From: Hyunsoonleella aquatilis
GTDB taxonomy: Bacteria > Bacteroidota > Bacteroidia > Flavobacteriales > Flavobacteriaceae
NCBI RefSeq assembly: GCF_014270105.1
Contig: NZ_JACNMF010000003.1
Span: forward strand, 310,001-374,000
Length of the DNA: 64,000 nt
Direction: 5' to 3'
In this document: in pieces, positions 17,813 to 27,359 of the stretch
Layout of the letters: every line of letters begins with the position of its first letter
Numbering within the stretch: the first letter of the stretch is position 1
Program-made: the position numbers and the translations under genes
The notes under the pieces: model-generated
Database searches by the model: none
What the model saw: only the letters and a program-made list of their open reading frames with translations
Told to the model about the DNA's origin: nothing

Positions 17813-18347
17813 GGTTTCTGTTTTGGACGAAGACTTGTTCGGTATTGTGAAACAAGTTAATGGCACAACAATTACCATTGAAACTGATGAGGGGTTTTTA
17901 TTGAATTTTTCGCAAAGCGAATTGGTCGTAGAACGTTCCAATAAAGATATTGATAGAGCCCTGTTTTCTGGGGCAACCGTAAACCAGGTCGTTTCTGAAA
18001 AGGAAGGTGCAAAGAAGAGAAAAGCCCAAAAAAAACGGAGTCGCGAAAAACTTCAATCTCCAATGGAAGTGGATTTACACATCCATCAGTTGGTGAATTC
18101 TACAAAAGGAATGACCAATCACGACATGCTAACGCTACAATTGGATACGGCCAGGCGTCAATTGGAATTTGCTTTTCAAAAGCGCATTCAGCGCATCGTT
18201 TTCATACATGGTGTAGGGGAGGGTGTGCTTAAGCTAGAGTTGGAATACCTATTCAACAGATATGAGAATCTAAAATTTTACGATGCCAATTACCAAAAAT
18301 ACGGCCAGGGCGCTACGGAGGTTTATATTTTTCAAAATAAAGTTTAA
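17796..18347 (+). CDS. Smr/MutS2-type DNA-binding nuclease-domain protein
   Basis: The 183-aa protein has an N-terminal beta-rich domain (KKGDRVSVLDEDLFGIV), a basic linker (KKRKAQKKRSREK) and a C-terminal Smr domain with DLHIHQL and HGVGEGVLK, the nicking-endonuclease motifs. Smr domains bind or cut branched DNA or act on RNA. Upstream in-frame starts exist at 17784 and 17733; I prefer 17796 because related proteins begin with MKxGDxV. It overlaps the previous gene by 17 nt, and its stop codon overlaps the stop of the convergent lipoprotein gene. Confidence 0.85.
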   Translation: MKKGDRVSVLDEDLFGIVKQVNGTTITIETDEGFLLNFSQSELVVERSNKDIDRALFSGATVNQVVSEKEGAKKRKAQKKRSREKLQSPMEVDLHIHQLVNSTKGMTNHDMLTLQLDTARRQLEFAFQKRIQRIVFIHGVGEGVLKLELEYLFNRYENLKFYDANYQKYGQGATEVYIFQNKV

Positions 18348-19261
18348 GGGAAGGCCGGTGTTACAGTCCTTTCATTATTCAGGGAGAAACCGCTTCTGCC
18401 ACTAAAAAATCCAAAATCCAAGGAGTCTTGCAATAGAATACTCAAGCTAATTTCCGTTACAGTCATTCGCAAAGTGTAGGTTTGTTTGATAGTGTGTTCT
18501 CGATACGCTGTAGCGTCTACTTTTGTAGACAAAGACGGGTTTAAATAATCTGGCCCCACATCAGGAAAAGTAACATCATCCGCCGGTTCTTGGTTTTGGG
18601 AGTCATTTTCTTCGTCCCGTGTTAAAGTGCCGTCGCCATCATCGTCGTCGTCTAAGTAATCTGGGAGGGGGATAGTTTCTTTGTCGGAATCCGTATTTTG
18701 AGCATCGGCAGGGTCGCCGTCACCATTCGGGTCCGGGTTTTCGTTTTTGGTAAATACATTGTCGCCGTCGTCATCCTCGTCCAAGTAATTGGGTATACCA
18801 TCGCCATCAGTATCGTCATCTTCCAAATTGCCATTGCCGTTAAGGTCTTCAAATTCTGGGTCAATCCCATCATCATCATCTTCAACTAAAGTCCGGATAA
18901 GGGTTACGCCACACGAACTAGTTTCATTAGTAGCTATATTTAGATTTGCAGGAGGGATGTTGGTGCAGAATAAATCCGAAGGCAGATCGGGCCTGCCATA
19001 GGTCCTGTAAAAAAATGTCCCTGTTTTTTCGATGGTGTCATTCGCATCTTCATCAAAAGCATCTGCAATGGTGTAATTAGTGATTAATACTGACAACGTT
19101 TCCGTTGGGTCTTCTTTCGTCTTGTATAGCACCAAATCCGATTCGCCACAGGCATCATATTCATTTTCAAAATCCAATTCAACTTCAAAAACATCTCCGT
19201 CATCACAGGACATGGGAAGTAGCAAGCTAAGTATCGAAAAAACAACAACTAATTTTCGCAT
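18344..19261 (-). CDS. Lipoprotein with thrombospondin type 3-like calcium repeats
   Basis: The 305-aa protein begins MRKLVVVFSILSLLLPMSC, a lipoprotein signal; the cysteine is followed by DDGD, an acidic start like surface-export signals of Bacteroidota lipoproteins. From about residue 140 to 230 it has repeated Asp/Asn-rich units (DGDGIPNYLDEDDDGD, NGNGNLEDDD, PNGDGDPAD, DDDDDGDG) of the thrombospondin type 3 kind, which bind calcium. Probably a cell-surface protein. An in-frame start 20 codons upstream was rejected because it would bury the signal sequence. Confidence 0.78.
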   Translation of the reverse strand: MRKLVVVFSILSLLLPMSCDDGDVFEVELDFENEYDACGESDLVLYKTKEDPTETLSVLITNYTIADAFDEDANDTIEKTGTFFYRTYGRPDLPSDLFCTNIPPANLNIATNETSSCGVTLIRTLVEDDDDGIDPEFEDLNGNGNLEDDDTDGDGIPNYLDEDDDGDNVFTKNENPDPNGDGDPADAQNTDSDKETIPLPDYLDDDDDGDGTLTRDEENDSQNQEPADDVTFPDVGPDYLNPSLSTKVDATAYREHTIKQTYTLRMTVTEISLSILLQDSLDFGFFSGRSGFSLNNERTVTPAFP

Positions 19262-19398
19262 CGGGGTTTTTATTTTAAGCAAAAATAATGGAATTGTATT
19301 TATAACGTAAGGTATTGCCAATAATTTTATTTCAAGTATTTTTGGACTTTAAAATGGTATTTATTTGACCGAAAGCTGTTTTGCTGAGATAATTTTTT

Positions 19399-20547
19399 AT
19401 GGAAATGAAATCCGTTTATTTTGATAACGCCGCTACTACCGCTATGAGGGATGAAGTCATTGAGGTGATGTCCTATGTTATGAAAAATAATTATGGAAAT
19501 GCTTCATCTTCATATAGTTTAGGCAGGTTGTCTAAATCTATAATTGAGACTTCAAGAAAGACGATTGCCAAGGTTCTGAATGCTTCTCCTGGTGAAATTA
19601 TCTTTACCTCCAGTGGTACGGAAGCTGATAATCTAGTATTAAGAAGTGCAGTTCGGGATTTGGGTGTAAAGCATATCATCACTTCAAAAATTGAGCACCA
19701 CGCCGTGCTACATACTGTTAATGAACTAGAAAGGGAATATGGTGTTAAAATAAGTTATCTGGACTTGGATGAATATGGGGTGATTGATTTTGACCAACTC
19801 GAATCGCTTTTAAAGAAACATAAAAATGTTTTGGTAAGCTTAATGCACGTTAATAATGAAATTGGCAATATTTTAGATATAAAGCGGGTTGGCGATTTGT
19901 GCAAGGCCAATAGGGCGTTGTTCCATTCCGATGCGGTGCAATCTATCGGGCATTATCGTTTGGATGTTCAAGAATCACAAGTGGACTTTTTGGCGGCCAG
20001 TGCGCATAAGTTTCATGGTCCAAAGGGGGTAGGCTTCGCGTTTATTAGAAAGAATTCAGGGCTAAAACCTTTAATTTTTGGTGGGGAGCAGGAGCGTGGC
20101 CTCAGGGCCGGTACCGAAAGTGTTCATAATATTGCGGGCCTTGAAAAGGCAATGAGTATGTCATATGACAATCTAGAATCCGAAGTGGAATATGTTCAAA
20201 ACTTAAAGTCCTATTTTGTCTCAAAATTAAAGAAGGCTATTCCAGATATAGAATTTAATGGCCTTTCAGAAGACTTGGAAAAGAGTACTTATACGCTTCT
20301 CAATTTAAGATTGCCAATTGACCCGAATAAATCGGCTATGTTTTTATTTCAATTGGATTTAAAAGGTATCGCTTGTTCCAAAGGAAGCGCCTGCCAGAGT
20401 GGGAGTAATCAAAAATCCCATGTGCTTAAAGAAATTCTTAATGCTGATGAGCTCGAGAAACCTTCTATAAGATTTTCGTTGAGCGTATTCAACACAAAAC
20501 AAGAAATTGACTATGTGGTGGGGGTATTAAAAAGTTTAACTTCGTAA
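19399..20547 (+). CDS. Cysteine desulfurase (NifS/IscS-like)
   Basis: The 382-aa PLP enzyme of the class V aminotransferase fold takes sulfur from cysteine. It shows YFDNAATT at 7-14, the PLP-lysine motif SAHKFHGPKG with K204, H101, and the active-site loop KGSACQSG with C332, the IscS-type position. It stands alone, without iscU or hesB nearby, so it may serve tRNA thiolation or a general sulfur supply; Bacteroidota usually make Fe-S clusters with the Suf system. M3 is an equally possible start. Confidence 0.9.
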   Translation: MEMKSVYFDNAATTAMRDEVIEVMSYVMKNNYGNASSSYSLGRLSKSIIETSRKTIAKVLNASPGEIIFTSSGTEADNLVLRSAVRDLGVKHIITSKIEHHAVLHTVNELEREYGVKISYLDLDEYGVIDFDQLESLLKKHKNVLVSLMHVNNEIGNILDIKRVGDLCKANRALFHSDAVQSIGHYRLDVQESQVDFLAASAHKFHGPKGVGFAFIRKNSGLKPLIFGGEQERGLRAGTESVHNIAGLEKAMSMSYDNLESEVEYVQNLKSYFVSKLKKAIPDIEFNGLSEDLEKSTYTLLNLRLPIDPNKSAMFLFQLDLKGIACSKGSACQSGSNQKSHVLKEILNADELEKPSIRFSLSVFNTKQEIDYVVGVLKSLTS

Positions 20548-20561
20548 TGAAGTTGCGCTAC

Positions 20562-23024
20562 TTAAAACTTCATCGTGGTCCTAACATTAAACACACTTGG
20601 CGTTAAAAAGTTGGGAATGGCAAATTGACGTTTTGAATATACATCCCGAACCCAAGTGTTGGTAATGGAGTTCTGAACGTCAAAAACATTGAATATCTCA
20701 AAACCCAAGGCAAGTTCCTTGAATGGTTTTTTCCAGCCTCTGCTGAACTGTTTCTTTGCGTCCACAAGCACCAATTGAAAGCCTATATCCGCCCTTTTAT
20801 AATCCGGCAGGCGCGTCTGATATTGGTAAGGATCGGCATAGCTTGGCGAGCCACCTGGCAAACCAGTATTGTAGACTAAATTTAAGTACATTTTTAGCGA
20901 AGGGATATTGGGAACATAGTCTTGGAAAAGTGCTGCAAATTTCAATCTTTGGTCCGTCGGTCTGGAAATGTAGCCCCGATTTTCAATGTTTTCCTCAGTT
21001 TTCAAATATCCGAAACTAAACCAGGATTCTGTTCCTGGTACGAACTCCCCGTTAAGGCGCATATCTAGCCCGTAAGCATATGCTTTAGCATTATTTTTGG
21101 CGCGATAACGAATACGCACATTTTCCAGTGTATAGGGGTTTACGTCCGATAGATTTTTGTAAAACAGCTCAGAAGTCAGCTTAAAGGGCCTGTCCCACAT
21201 TTTGAAACTGAAGTCGTTCCCCAGGACCAAATGGAAAGACTTTTGAGCTTTCACATTAGGCTGGACCATTCCCATTGAATCCCGTAATTCCCTATAAAAA
21301 GGAGGTTGGTAGTAAAGCCCTCCTGCAATCCGGAACAGCATGTCCTTTTTCCAATTGGGTTTTATAGCGAATTGCGCCCTTGGGCTAAAAACCGTTTGGT
21401 TTGAAGAAGAAACACCTTCGCCTTTAACACCCCAGTTATGTACACGCAGCCCAGCATTGTACCATACATCGCTAGTGCCTAAAGTTGAGCGTTTGCTCCA
21501 TTGGGCATAGGCCTGTATGCGGTTAATTTGGACTTTGTTGGTAGCTCGCACATTCGTAAAAGGTGTTAGCGGTCCTTCATACGGTTCATATGGCTGTTCG
21601 TTTCCGGGGATAGTTCTGGGTGGCCGGATGGAAAACCCTGCCGAATCGATTACTTCCCATTCCACCAAACGATCCCTGAAATCTTCATTGGTGTATTTGA
21701 TGGACCACTCAATTCTATTATCGTTAATATTGTAGTCGCCTTTGTGCTCGACAGTTGTAATTAGGGCATCCAAATCGTTTCTTCCATGGCTTAACTGGCT
21801 TCCGATACCTTCGCTAAATTCTACTTCACCTAAATCCTCGTCGCCAATATTTCCGTTAACCTCCCCTAAACTATACTGTGCCAAAATATCAAAATACTCT
21901 TCTTCAGTGGTATGGTAGGTCGATGCGGTTAAGTTTAAAGTTAAATTATCATTGGCAAAATATGTGCCTTGTAGCGCTCCAAAAAGTGTCTGATACCTAG
22001 TTTTTTCCTGCCCATCATAAACAACCAAAAGTGCAATTGGTTCTGATAGCGTACCAAAATTGGTTTGCCTAGAAAGCGGTTCGTAATCATAGGTGTTCAA
22101 AGATGCATTTCCCAAAAAACTCATATGAAACTTATTGGTGAATTTATAGGTGAAAAACCCCTGTAAATCAGCAAATACCGGTTGAAAATTAGTTTCTGTT
22201 TCTTTGGCGTTTACCAGCAGACTGTTATCTCTGTAACGTGCCCCAACAATACTTGTAAACTTTGAATCCTTACTGATGTTTTCATAGGACACACTTGCAC
22301 CGAGCAAGCTTATGTCAGCATTCACCTCAAATTGATAAGGCGTTTTGTAGGTGATATCCAAAACAGAGGACAGCCTGTCGCCAAATTTAGCCTGAAATCC
22401 ACCTGCTGAAAAATCCACATTCTGTACTAAATAGGTATTTACAAAACTCAAACCTTCCTGCTGACCGGAACGCACCAAAAATGGACGATAAACCTGAATA
22501 CCGTTGATGTAAACCAAATTTTCATCAAAGTTTCCACCTCGAACTGAATACTGTGTACTTAGTTCGTTATTGTTGCTTACCCCGGGTAATGTCATCAATA
22601 GGTTCTCCACACCTGCATTAGCTCCAGGGATTTTTCTAATGGTTTCGGGTTGCAAAGTCACAATGCCTTCGACTTCTTTTCGACGTGTTCCAGAAATGGT
22701 CACTTCTGAAATCTGCTCCACCGAAATATTCATAACAGGGTTAAACTCTTTAATTACGCCATTTTTTAAATTGAATGTGACCACCACCTTTTTAAACGAA
22801 AGATGCGTAAATTCCAAAATGACATCTTGATTTGCTGGAACATCCAAAGAATAGAAGCCGTTTTCGTTGGTTTCCGTGCCTAAATTTCCAGAGGCAACTG
22901 AAACTTTAGGAATGGGTTTGTTATTATCGTCCAGAATTACACCTTTAATGGTTGCTTCCTGGGCAAATCCAACGGAAATTATAGCAAAAAATAGAATGAG
23001 GGTTTGGAGAAGGTTAGTTTTCAA
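20562..23024 (-). CDS. TonB-dependent outer membrane receptor with carboxypeptidase-like N-terminal domain
   Basis: About 820 aa. A signal peptide (KTNLLQTLILFFAIISVGFA) is followed by a CarbopepD_reg-like beta-sandwich (about 25-105, ILDDNNKPIPKVSVASG), a plug domain (IPGANAGVENLLMTLPGV, YSVRGGNFDENLVYINGI) and a 22-strand-type barrel ending RTTMKF with the terminal aromatic residue of outer-membrane proteins. It would import an unknown ligand using TonB. I suggest a TTG start at 23024: ATG starts at 23096 and 23084 exist but lie inside the upstream peptidase gene and would put about 24 residues before the signal peptide. No SusD partner is adjacent. Confidence 0.85.
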   Translation of the reverse strand: MKTNLLQTLILFFAIISVGFAQEATIKGVILDDNNKPIPKVSVASGNLGTETNENGFYSLDVPANQDVILEFTHLSFKKVVVTFNLKNGVIKEFNPVMNISVEQISEVTISGTRRKEVEGIVTLQPETIRKIPGANAGVENLLMTLPGVSNNNELSTQYSVRGGNFDENLVYINGIQVYRPFLVRSGQQEGLSFVNTYLVQNVDFSAGGFQAKFGDRLSSVLDITYKTPYQFEVNADISLLGASVSYENISKDSKFTSIVGARYRDNSLLVNAKETETNFQPVFADLQGFFTYKFTNKFHMSFLGNASLNTYDYEPLSRQTNFGTLSEPIALLVVYDGQEKTRYQTLFGALQGTYFANDNLTLNLTASTYHTTEEEYFDILAQYSLGEVNGNIGDEDLGEVEFSEGIGSQLSHGRNDLDALITTVEHKGDYNINDNRIEWSIKYTNEDFRDRLVEWEVIDSAGFSIRPPRTIPGNEQPYEPYEGPLTPFTNVRATNKVQINRIQAYAQWSKRSTLGTSDVWYNAGLRVHNWGVKGEGVSSSNQTVFSPRAQFAIKPNWKKDMLFRIAGGLYYQPPFYRELRDSMGMVQPNVKAQKSFHLVLGNDFSFKMWDRPFKLTSELFYKNLSDVNPYTLENVRIRYRAKNNAKAYAYGLDMRLNGEFVPGTESWFSFGYLKTEENIENRGYISRPTDQRLKFAALFQDYVPNIPSLKMYLNLVYNTGLPGGSPSYADPYQYQTRLPDYKRADIGFQLVLVDAKKQFSRGWKKPFKELALGFEIFNVFDVQNSITNTWVRDVYSKRQFAIPNFLTPSVFNVRTTMKF

Positions 23025-23037
23025 ATGTTGCCAAAAT

Positions 23038-24723
23038 TTATTTTCTGTAAAACAGTGTTTCAAAAGTAGAATTATTTCCGACATTATCCGTAACAATTAC
23101 TTTTAAATTATTTTTTGTGTCGGTAACAATGCCGTCATTAAAATCATAAGTTAGGGTCTTCTTTTTATAATCGTACTCCATTAAAATCCACTTTCCGTTT
23201 ACCGTGGCCCTATAGTTTGAAATCCCCGATTCTTTATCTTCAATCTTGATTTTTAAAAACCTGAATTTGCTTAGCCACTGCCCATCTTTAAAATTGATTG
23301 GCGTAATAGTGGGTTTTATACTGTCCGTAGCCAATGTAAAGGTCCCCAGTGTTTTTGTATAGGTGGTCAAGGTGTCTCCGCTACGTTTGGTAAACGTATA
23401 ATATGGGCGTTTGTTGTATCCAGATAGCTTGGCGATGTATAGTTTTTGTTTTTCGGAATTGCCATATTTACTGATATCAAAAGATACCTTTACGCTTTTT
23501 TTGAGGGGTACCACGTCCTTGTGAAGTATTAACGTATCGCTTGTGACTTTGTAATCCATAAAGAAATTGTTGTAGAAGGTGTTGGGGAAAATATTGACTT
23601 CAACCGGGTCTTCTTTCAATGTGGTGGTCTTGTCAGCATGTATATAATAAGGTGTTTCTTCAGGAAATTTCTGAGTAACTGCCTGGCTTTTTTTGCCCTT
23701 AATGGAGAGGGTAACCCAGGTTGCGTTATTCTGAAAATCATTCACCTTTATCTTATAGACTAAATAAGTGCTGTCTTCCACGGAAATTGCGCCTTCGTTC
23801 TCAACATCCTTGTACAGGCTCAATGTGTTGTTGTCCACAAACAATTTTTGAACGCGTTGTCGTTTGGTTTTGTAATGCTCATAATCGATCAGTTGATTGA
23901 TGTGTTTGGTTTCATCAAAAGCAAATCGTCTGAAATCCAATTCAAAATTCTTCCGTCCATTTAAAAATGTTTGGATATTGTGCACCCCATTCTTATTTCC
24001 TGCCAAATCTTGTCGGTCCCAAGTAGTAATACCAAAACCGATTTTGCCAAAAGCCTCAAAATTTTCAACCGTATAATCGCCATTCTTCAATGGGATCAAC
24101 CTCAACTGTTGTTTTTCGTTAGAATTGTTTATATGAGAGTTTTCATTTAAAGGATAAGCAAAGATTGAAGTAACAGTTGGTAACTTACTGTCTTTTATAT
24201 TTATACCAAAAAGCATTGGGTTAATTGGACGTTCAGCATTGTCTCGAATTTCAAAATGAAGATGCGGCCCACCAGAACCTCCAGAATTACCGCTAAAAGC
24301 CACTAAATTGTCCTTTTTCACTAAAAGTTCATCAGCTTTTGGAAATAATTGAATTTCATAAGATTCCTTTTTGTATTGATGTTTTTTGACATAACTTTCG
24401 ATGGCTGGCCCAAACTTTTTAAGGTGGGCGTAAACAGTGGTGTAACCATTTGGGTGCGTAATGTAAAGTGCCTTTCCGTAGCCAAAATGCGATACTTTTA
24501 TACGGCTCACATAGCCATCCGCGCAGGCCTTCACCTTCAATCCTGTGCGTTGTTGGGTTTTTATGTCCATCCCTGAATGAAAATGATTGGAGCGCAGTTC
24601 CGCAAAGGTCCCCGAAAGTATCAAAGGGATTTCTAAAGGACTTGAAAAATAGTCTTGAGGATATATATTTTGGGCTTTGACATATGCCGAAAAGAGCAGT
24701 AATAGGGCAAAAATAGATCGCAT
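23038..24723 (-). CDS. M23-family metallopeptidase (LytM-like), secreted
   Basis: About 561 aa with a signal peptide (RSIFALLLLFSAYVKA) and an N-terminal M23 domain at about residues 30-165, with HFHSGMDIK (zinc ligands H and D) and GPHLHFEIRD (HxH). The remaining 380 residues are beta-rich, with no clear family. M23 domains cut peptidoglycan cross-links; the cell-wall role is inferred. The conserved order peptidase then TonB receptor, 13 nt apart, suggests one transcript. The start at 24723 is preferred to 24729 because it begins the signal peptide directly. Confidence 0.88.
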   Translation of the reverse strand: MRSIFALLLLFSAYVKAQNIYPQDYFSSPLEIPLILSGTFAELRSNHFHSGMDIKTQQRTGLKVKACADGYVSRIKVSHFGYGKALYITHPNGYTTVYAHLKKFGPAIESYVKKHQYKKESYEIQLFPKADELLVKKDNLVAFSGNSGGSGGPHLHFEIRDNAERPINPMLFGINIKDSKLPTVTSIFAYPLNENSHINNSNEKQQLRLIPLKNGDYTVENFEAFGKIGFGITTWDRQDLAGNKNGVHNIQTFLNGRKNFELDFRRFAFDETKHINQLIDYEHYKTKRQRVQKLFVDNNTLSLYKDVENEGAISVEDSTYLVYKIKVNDFQNNATWVTLSIKGKKSQAVTQKFPEETPYYIHADKTTTLKEDPVEVNIFPNTFYNNFFMDYKVTSDTLILHKDVVPLKKSVKVSFDISKYGNSEKQKLYIAKLSGYNKRPYYTFTKRSGDTLTTYTKTLGTFTLATDSIKPTITPINFKDGQWLSKFRFLKIKIEDKESGISNYRATVNGKWILMEYDYKKKTLTYDFNDGIVTDTKNNLKVIVTDNVGNNSTFETLFYRK

Positions 24724-24865
24724 AGGCATGTATTGGGCTAAAATATTAATTTGCTACTAATTGGCAAAGCGAATTCAAAAATCAAGCCATTATTGGCGAA
24801 AGTCTTATTCTTAGGGCATTTCCAAATTTTATGAAAAAACAATTGTAATTTTAGGCGAGGTATGT

Positions 24866-24873
24866 TAACTTTG
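24866..24873 (+). promoter_or_regulatory. -7 promoter box
   Basis: TAACTTTG, an exact TAnnTTTG match, lies 24 nt before the coiled-coil gene and probably drives the coiled-coil - zapA transcript. Confidence 0.5.
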
Positions 24874-24897
24874 TAAGGTAAGTATTGAATTTTGTAA

Positions 24898-25188
24898 ATG
24901 AGTAACATTGAAGGAATTGTTGATTCTCTAGAGAATAAAATCAGTAAGGTTTTGCACCGACTAGAGAATTTGAAGCTTTCAAATTCTAGATTATCAGATG
25001 AATTGAGTGCGGCAAAACAAGAAATTCAAAACCAAAACAGGCAAAATGCCGAATGGGAAGAAAAGTATAATACTCTGAAAATGGCAAATTCAATGCTTGG
25101 TAGTGACGATAATAAAAGAGAAACTAAGCTTAAAATAAATGCATTAATTCGCGATATTGACCACTGCATAACGCAGTTATCCGAATAG
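24898..25188 (+). CDS. Coiled-coil protein upstream of zapA
   Basis: A 96-aa, nearly all-helical protein with heptad-like spacing from residue 5 to 70 (VDSLENKISKVLHRLENLKLS) and no signal or membrane segment. In Bacteroidota such a gene usually precedes zapA, and by analogy with ZapB it may help bundle FtsZ at the division site. The zapA gene starts 15 nt downstream. The functional assignment rests on context only. Confidence 0.72.
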   Translation: MSNIEGIVDSLENKISKVLHRLENLKLSNSRLSDELSAAKQEIQNQNRQNAEWEEKYNTLKMANSMLGSDDNKRETKLKINALIRDIDHCITQLSE

Positions 25189-25203
25189 AGCCAGATAGAT
25201 TCA

Positions 25204-25497
25204 ATGTCAGAGAAGCTTAAAATAAAGCTATCCATAGCTAACAGAGTATATCCTTTAACCATTGATGCAAAACAGGAAGAGGGATTGCGAAAGGCGGCTA
25301 AAAACATTGAGGCCATGATTAGGCAATTTGAGCAAAGTTATTCCGTTAGGGATAAGCAGGATGTATTGGCCATGTGTGCTTTACAATTTGCATCCCAAGT
25401 GGAGCAAAAAACAATAGATAAAGAGTCAAACAATGAGGTTGTTGAGAGCAAATTGGATGCGCTTAACCAATTATTAGAAACTCATTTAGGCTCTTAA
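25204..25497 (+). CDS. zapA: Cell division protein ZapA
   Basis: The 97-aa protein matches ZapA: an N-terminal beta hairpin (LKIKLSIANRVYPLTID), the linking segment GLRKAAKNIEAMIRQF, and a long C-terminal coiled coil from about residue 45. ZapA tetramers cross-link FtsZ filaments at mid-cell. It forms an operon with the coiled-coil gene upstream and is followed by a candidate 6S RNA and rny. Confidence 0.9.
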   Translation: MSEKLKIKLSIANRVYPLTIDAKQEEGLRKAAKNIEAMIRQFEQSYSVRDKQDVLAMCALQFASQVEQKTIDKESNNEVVESKLDALNQLLETHLGS

Positions 25498-25522
25498 CGT
25501 TCTTTAAAATAAGTAGAAAAGT

Positions 25523-25696
25523 TACTACCTACATCGGTTATTTTTTTTGATAAACTCAACATTAATTCTTTAAAAAGGGTGAGTTTAAGTTGTAAAAGCA
25601 TGCTGCCTTTGTCGCAGACCCTTGATCAGCTTGTTAGCCCTAAACTTGTTTTTAAGGAGTTTATACAAAATGCTTTACTGATGTAGGTTTTTTTTA
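25523..25696 (+). ncRNA. ssrS: Candidate 6S RNA (flavobacterial type)
   Basis: The zapA-rny gap folds as a long closed hairpin. The outer stem is ACCTACATCGGT (25527-25538) with ACTGATGTAGGT (25677-25688), 12 bp with one G-U pair. An inner stem pairs ATAAACTC (25550-25557) with GAGTTTAT (25657-25664), separated from the first by an uneven internal loop. A large central region with further short pairings follows, and a run of T directly after the outer stem ends transcription. Size of about 170 nt, shape and place next to zapA are those of 6S RNA, which sequesters RNA polymerase. No covariance model was run. Confidence 0.7.
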
Positions 25697-25721
25697 TATA
25701 TATAATTCAACTAAATTAAAA

Positions 25722-27293
25722 ATGGACCCAATTGTATTAATTGCCGGAGGAGTAATAGTGGGGCTCATCATAGGATTTGTGATAGCCAAAACAATAGAGA
25801 AAAATAATGCATCAAAACTTATAAAGAACGCAAAGAAAAATGCCGCTACTGTCTTAAAGGAAGCGAAAAATGAAGGTGAAACGATAAAAAAGGACAAAAT
25901 CCTTCAGGCGAAGGAGAAGTTTATTGAGCTGAAGGCCGAACACGAGAAGGTTATATTGGCTCGTGACAAAAAAATAGCCGAAGCAGAAAAGCGTACCCGG
26001 GATAAAGAATCTCAAATATCCCAAGAACTGGCCAAGAATAAAAAGCTTAACGGAAATCTTGAAAATAAGATAAAGGATTACGACCATCGTTTAGATGTTT
26101 TGGAGAAGAAGCAATCTGAATTGGATAAGCTTCATAAAAGCCAAGTGCAACAATTGGAGGTGATTTCTAGTTTATCAGCTGAGGAGGCCAAGGAACAACT
26201 GGTGGAATCCCTAAAGGGCGAGGCCAAAAACGATGCTATGGCTTATATTCAAGGAGCTTTGGAAGAGGCAAAATTAACTGCAGAGCAGGAGGCCAAAAAA
26301 GTTATCATAAATACTATTCAGCGTATTGGAACCGAGGAGGCTGTGGATAATTGTGTATCCGTTTTCAATATTGAGTCTGATGACGTAAAAGGTCGAATAA
26401 TAGGTCGGGAAGGTAGAAATATAAGGGCAATTGAAGCAGCAACGGGCGTGGAGATTATCGTTGACGATACCCCTGAAGCGATTATTCTGTCCTGTTTTGA
26501 TGCTGTACGTCGTGAGATTGCTCGATTGTCTCTTCATAAATTGGTGACAGACGGCAGAATACATCCTGCACGTATTGAGGAAATAGTAAAAAAGACCACC
26601 AAACAGATTGAACAAGAAATTATCGAAGTTGGTAAGCGTACGGTGATAGATTTAGGTATCCACAATTTGCATCCAGAATTGATTAAAATGGTCGGCAGGA
26701 TGAAGTACCGCTCATCTTATGGACAAAACTTGTTGCAGCACTCGCGAGAGGTGGCAAAGCTTTGTGGCGTAATGGCGGCTGAATTAGGTTTGAATCCAAA
26801 ACTGGCAAAAAGAGCAGGCTTATTGCACGACATTGGTAAAGTGCCAGATGCAGAAGCGGATATGGAAACGCCTCATGCTATTTTAGGAATGCAATGGGTG
26901 GAAAAATATGGTGAAAAAGGTGACGTTTGCAATGCTGTCGGTGCGCATCATGATGAAATTGAAATGAAATCTTTATTGGCGCCAATAGTCCAGGTGTGTG
27001 ATGCTATTTCTGGAGCAAGGCCTGGGGCACGTCGTCAGGTTTTGGATAGCTACATCCAGCGATTAAAGGATATGGAAGATATTGCCTTTGGGTTTACAGG
27101 CGTGAAAAAAGCCTATGCAATTCAGGCTGGGCGTGAGCTTCGCGTGATTGTAGAAAGCGAAAAGGTAAGTGACGAACAATCAGCAGAATTATCCTTTAAT
27201 ATATCTCAAAAGATTCAAACGGATATGACCTACCCTGGGCAGGTGAAAGTTACTGTAATTAGGGAAACGCGGGCTGTTAATATAGCGAAATAG
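25722..27293 (+). CDS. rny: Ribonuclease Y
   Basis: The 523-aa protein has the full RNase Y layout: one N-terminal membrane helix ([19 protein letters not shown]), a long charged coiled coil at about 30-200, a KH domain with [15 protein letters not shown] near 225, and an HD domain with [12 protein letters not shown] near 367. It is the membrane-anchored endonuclease that starts mRNA decay. Family length is normal. It follows the 6S-like RNA and ends before a terminator. Confidence 0.96.
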   Translation: MDPIVLIAGGVIVGLIIGFVIAKTIEKNNASKLIKNAKKNAATVLKEAKNEGETIKKDKILQAKEKFIELKAEHEKVILARDKKIAEAEKRTRDKESQISQELAKNKKLNGNLENKIKDYDHRLDVLEKKQSELDKLHKSQVQQLEVISSLSAEEAKEQLVESLKGEAKNDAMAYIQGALEEAKLTAEQEAKKVIINTIQRIGTEEAVDNCVSVFNIESDDVKGRIIGREGRNIRAIEAATGVEIIVDDTPEAIILSCFDAVRREIARLSLHKLVTDGRIHPARIEEIVKKTTKQIEQEIIEVGKRTVIDLGIHNLHPELIKMVGRMKYRSSYGQNLLQHSREVAKLCGVMAAELGLNPKLAKRAGLLHDIGKVPDAEADMETPHAILGMQWVEKYGEKGDVCNAVGAHHDEIEMKSLLAPIVQVCDAISGARPGARRQVLDSYIQRLKDMEDIAFGFTGVKKAYAIQAGRELRVIVESEKVSDEQSAELSFNISQKIQTDMTYPGQVKVTVIRETRAVNIAK

Positions 27294-27322
27294 CTACTTA
27301 CGGTCCTAAAGTTATTTGATAG

Positions 27323-27354
27323 AGTCCAGTTTTTAAACTGGACTTTTCTTTTTT
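27323..27354. terminator. Intrinsic terminator after rny
   Basis: A 10-bp stem (AGTCCAGTTT / AAACTGGACT, 27323-27332 and 27335-27344) with a 2-nt loop as drawn is followed by TTTCTTTTTT. It lies between the convergent rny and xerD. Confidence 0.88.
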
Positions 27355-27359
27355 CAGAC

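Noticed and set aside
18652-18889. Overlapping small ORFs on both strands in the lipoprotein gene
   Set aside because: They arise from the low-complexity Asp codons of the calcium repeats and have no independent start signals.
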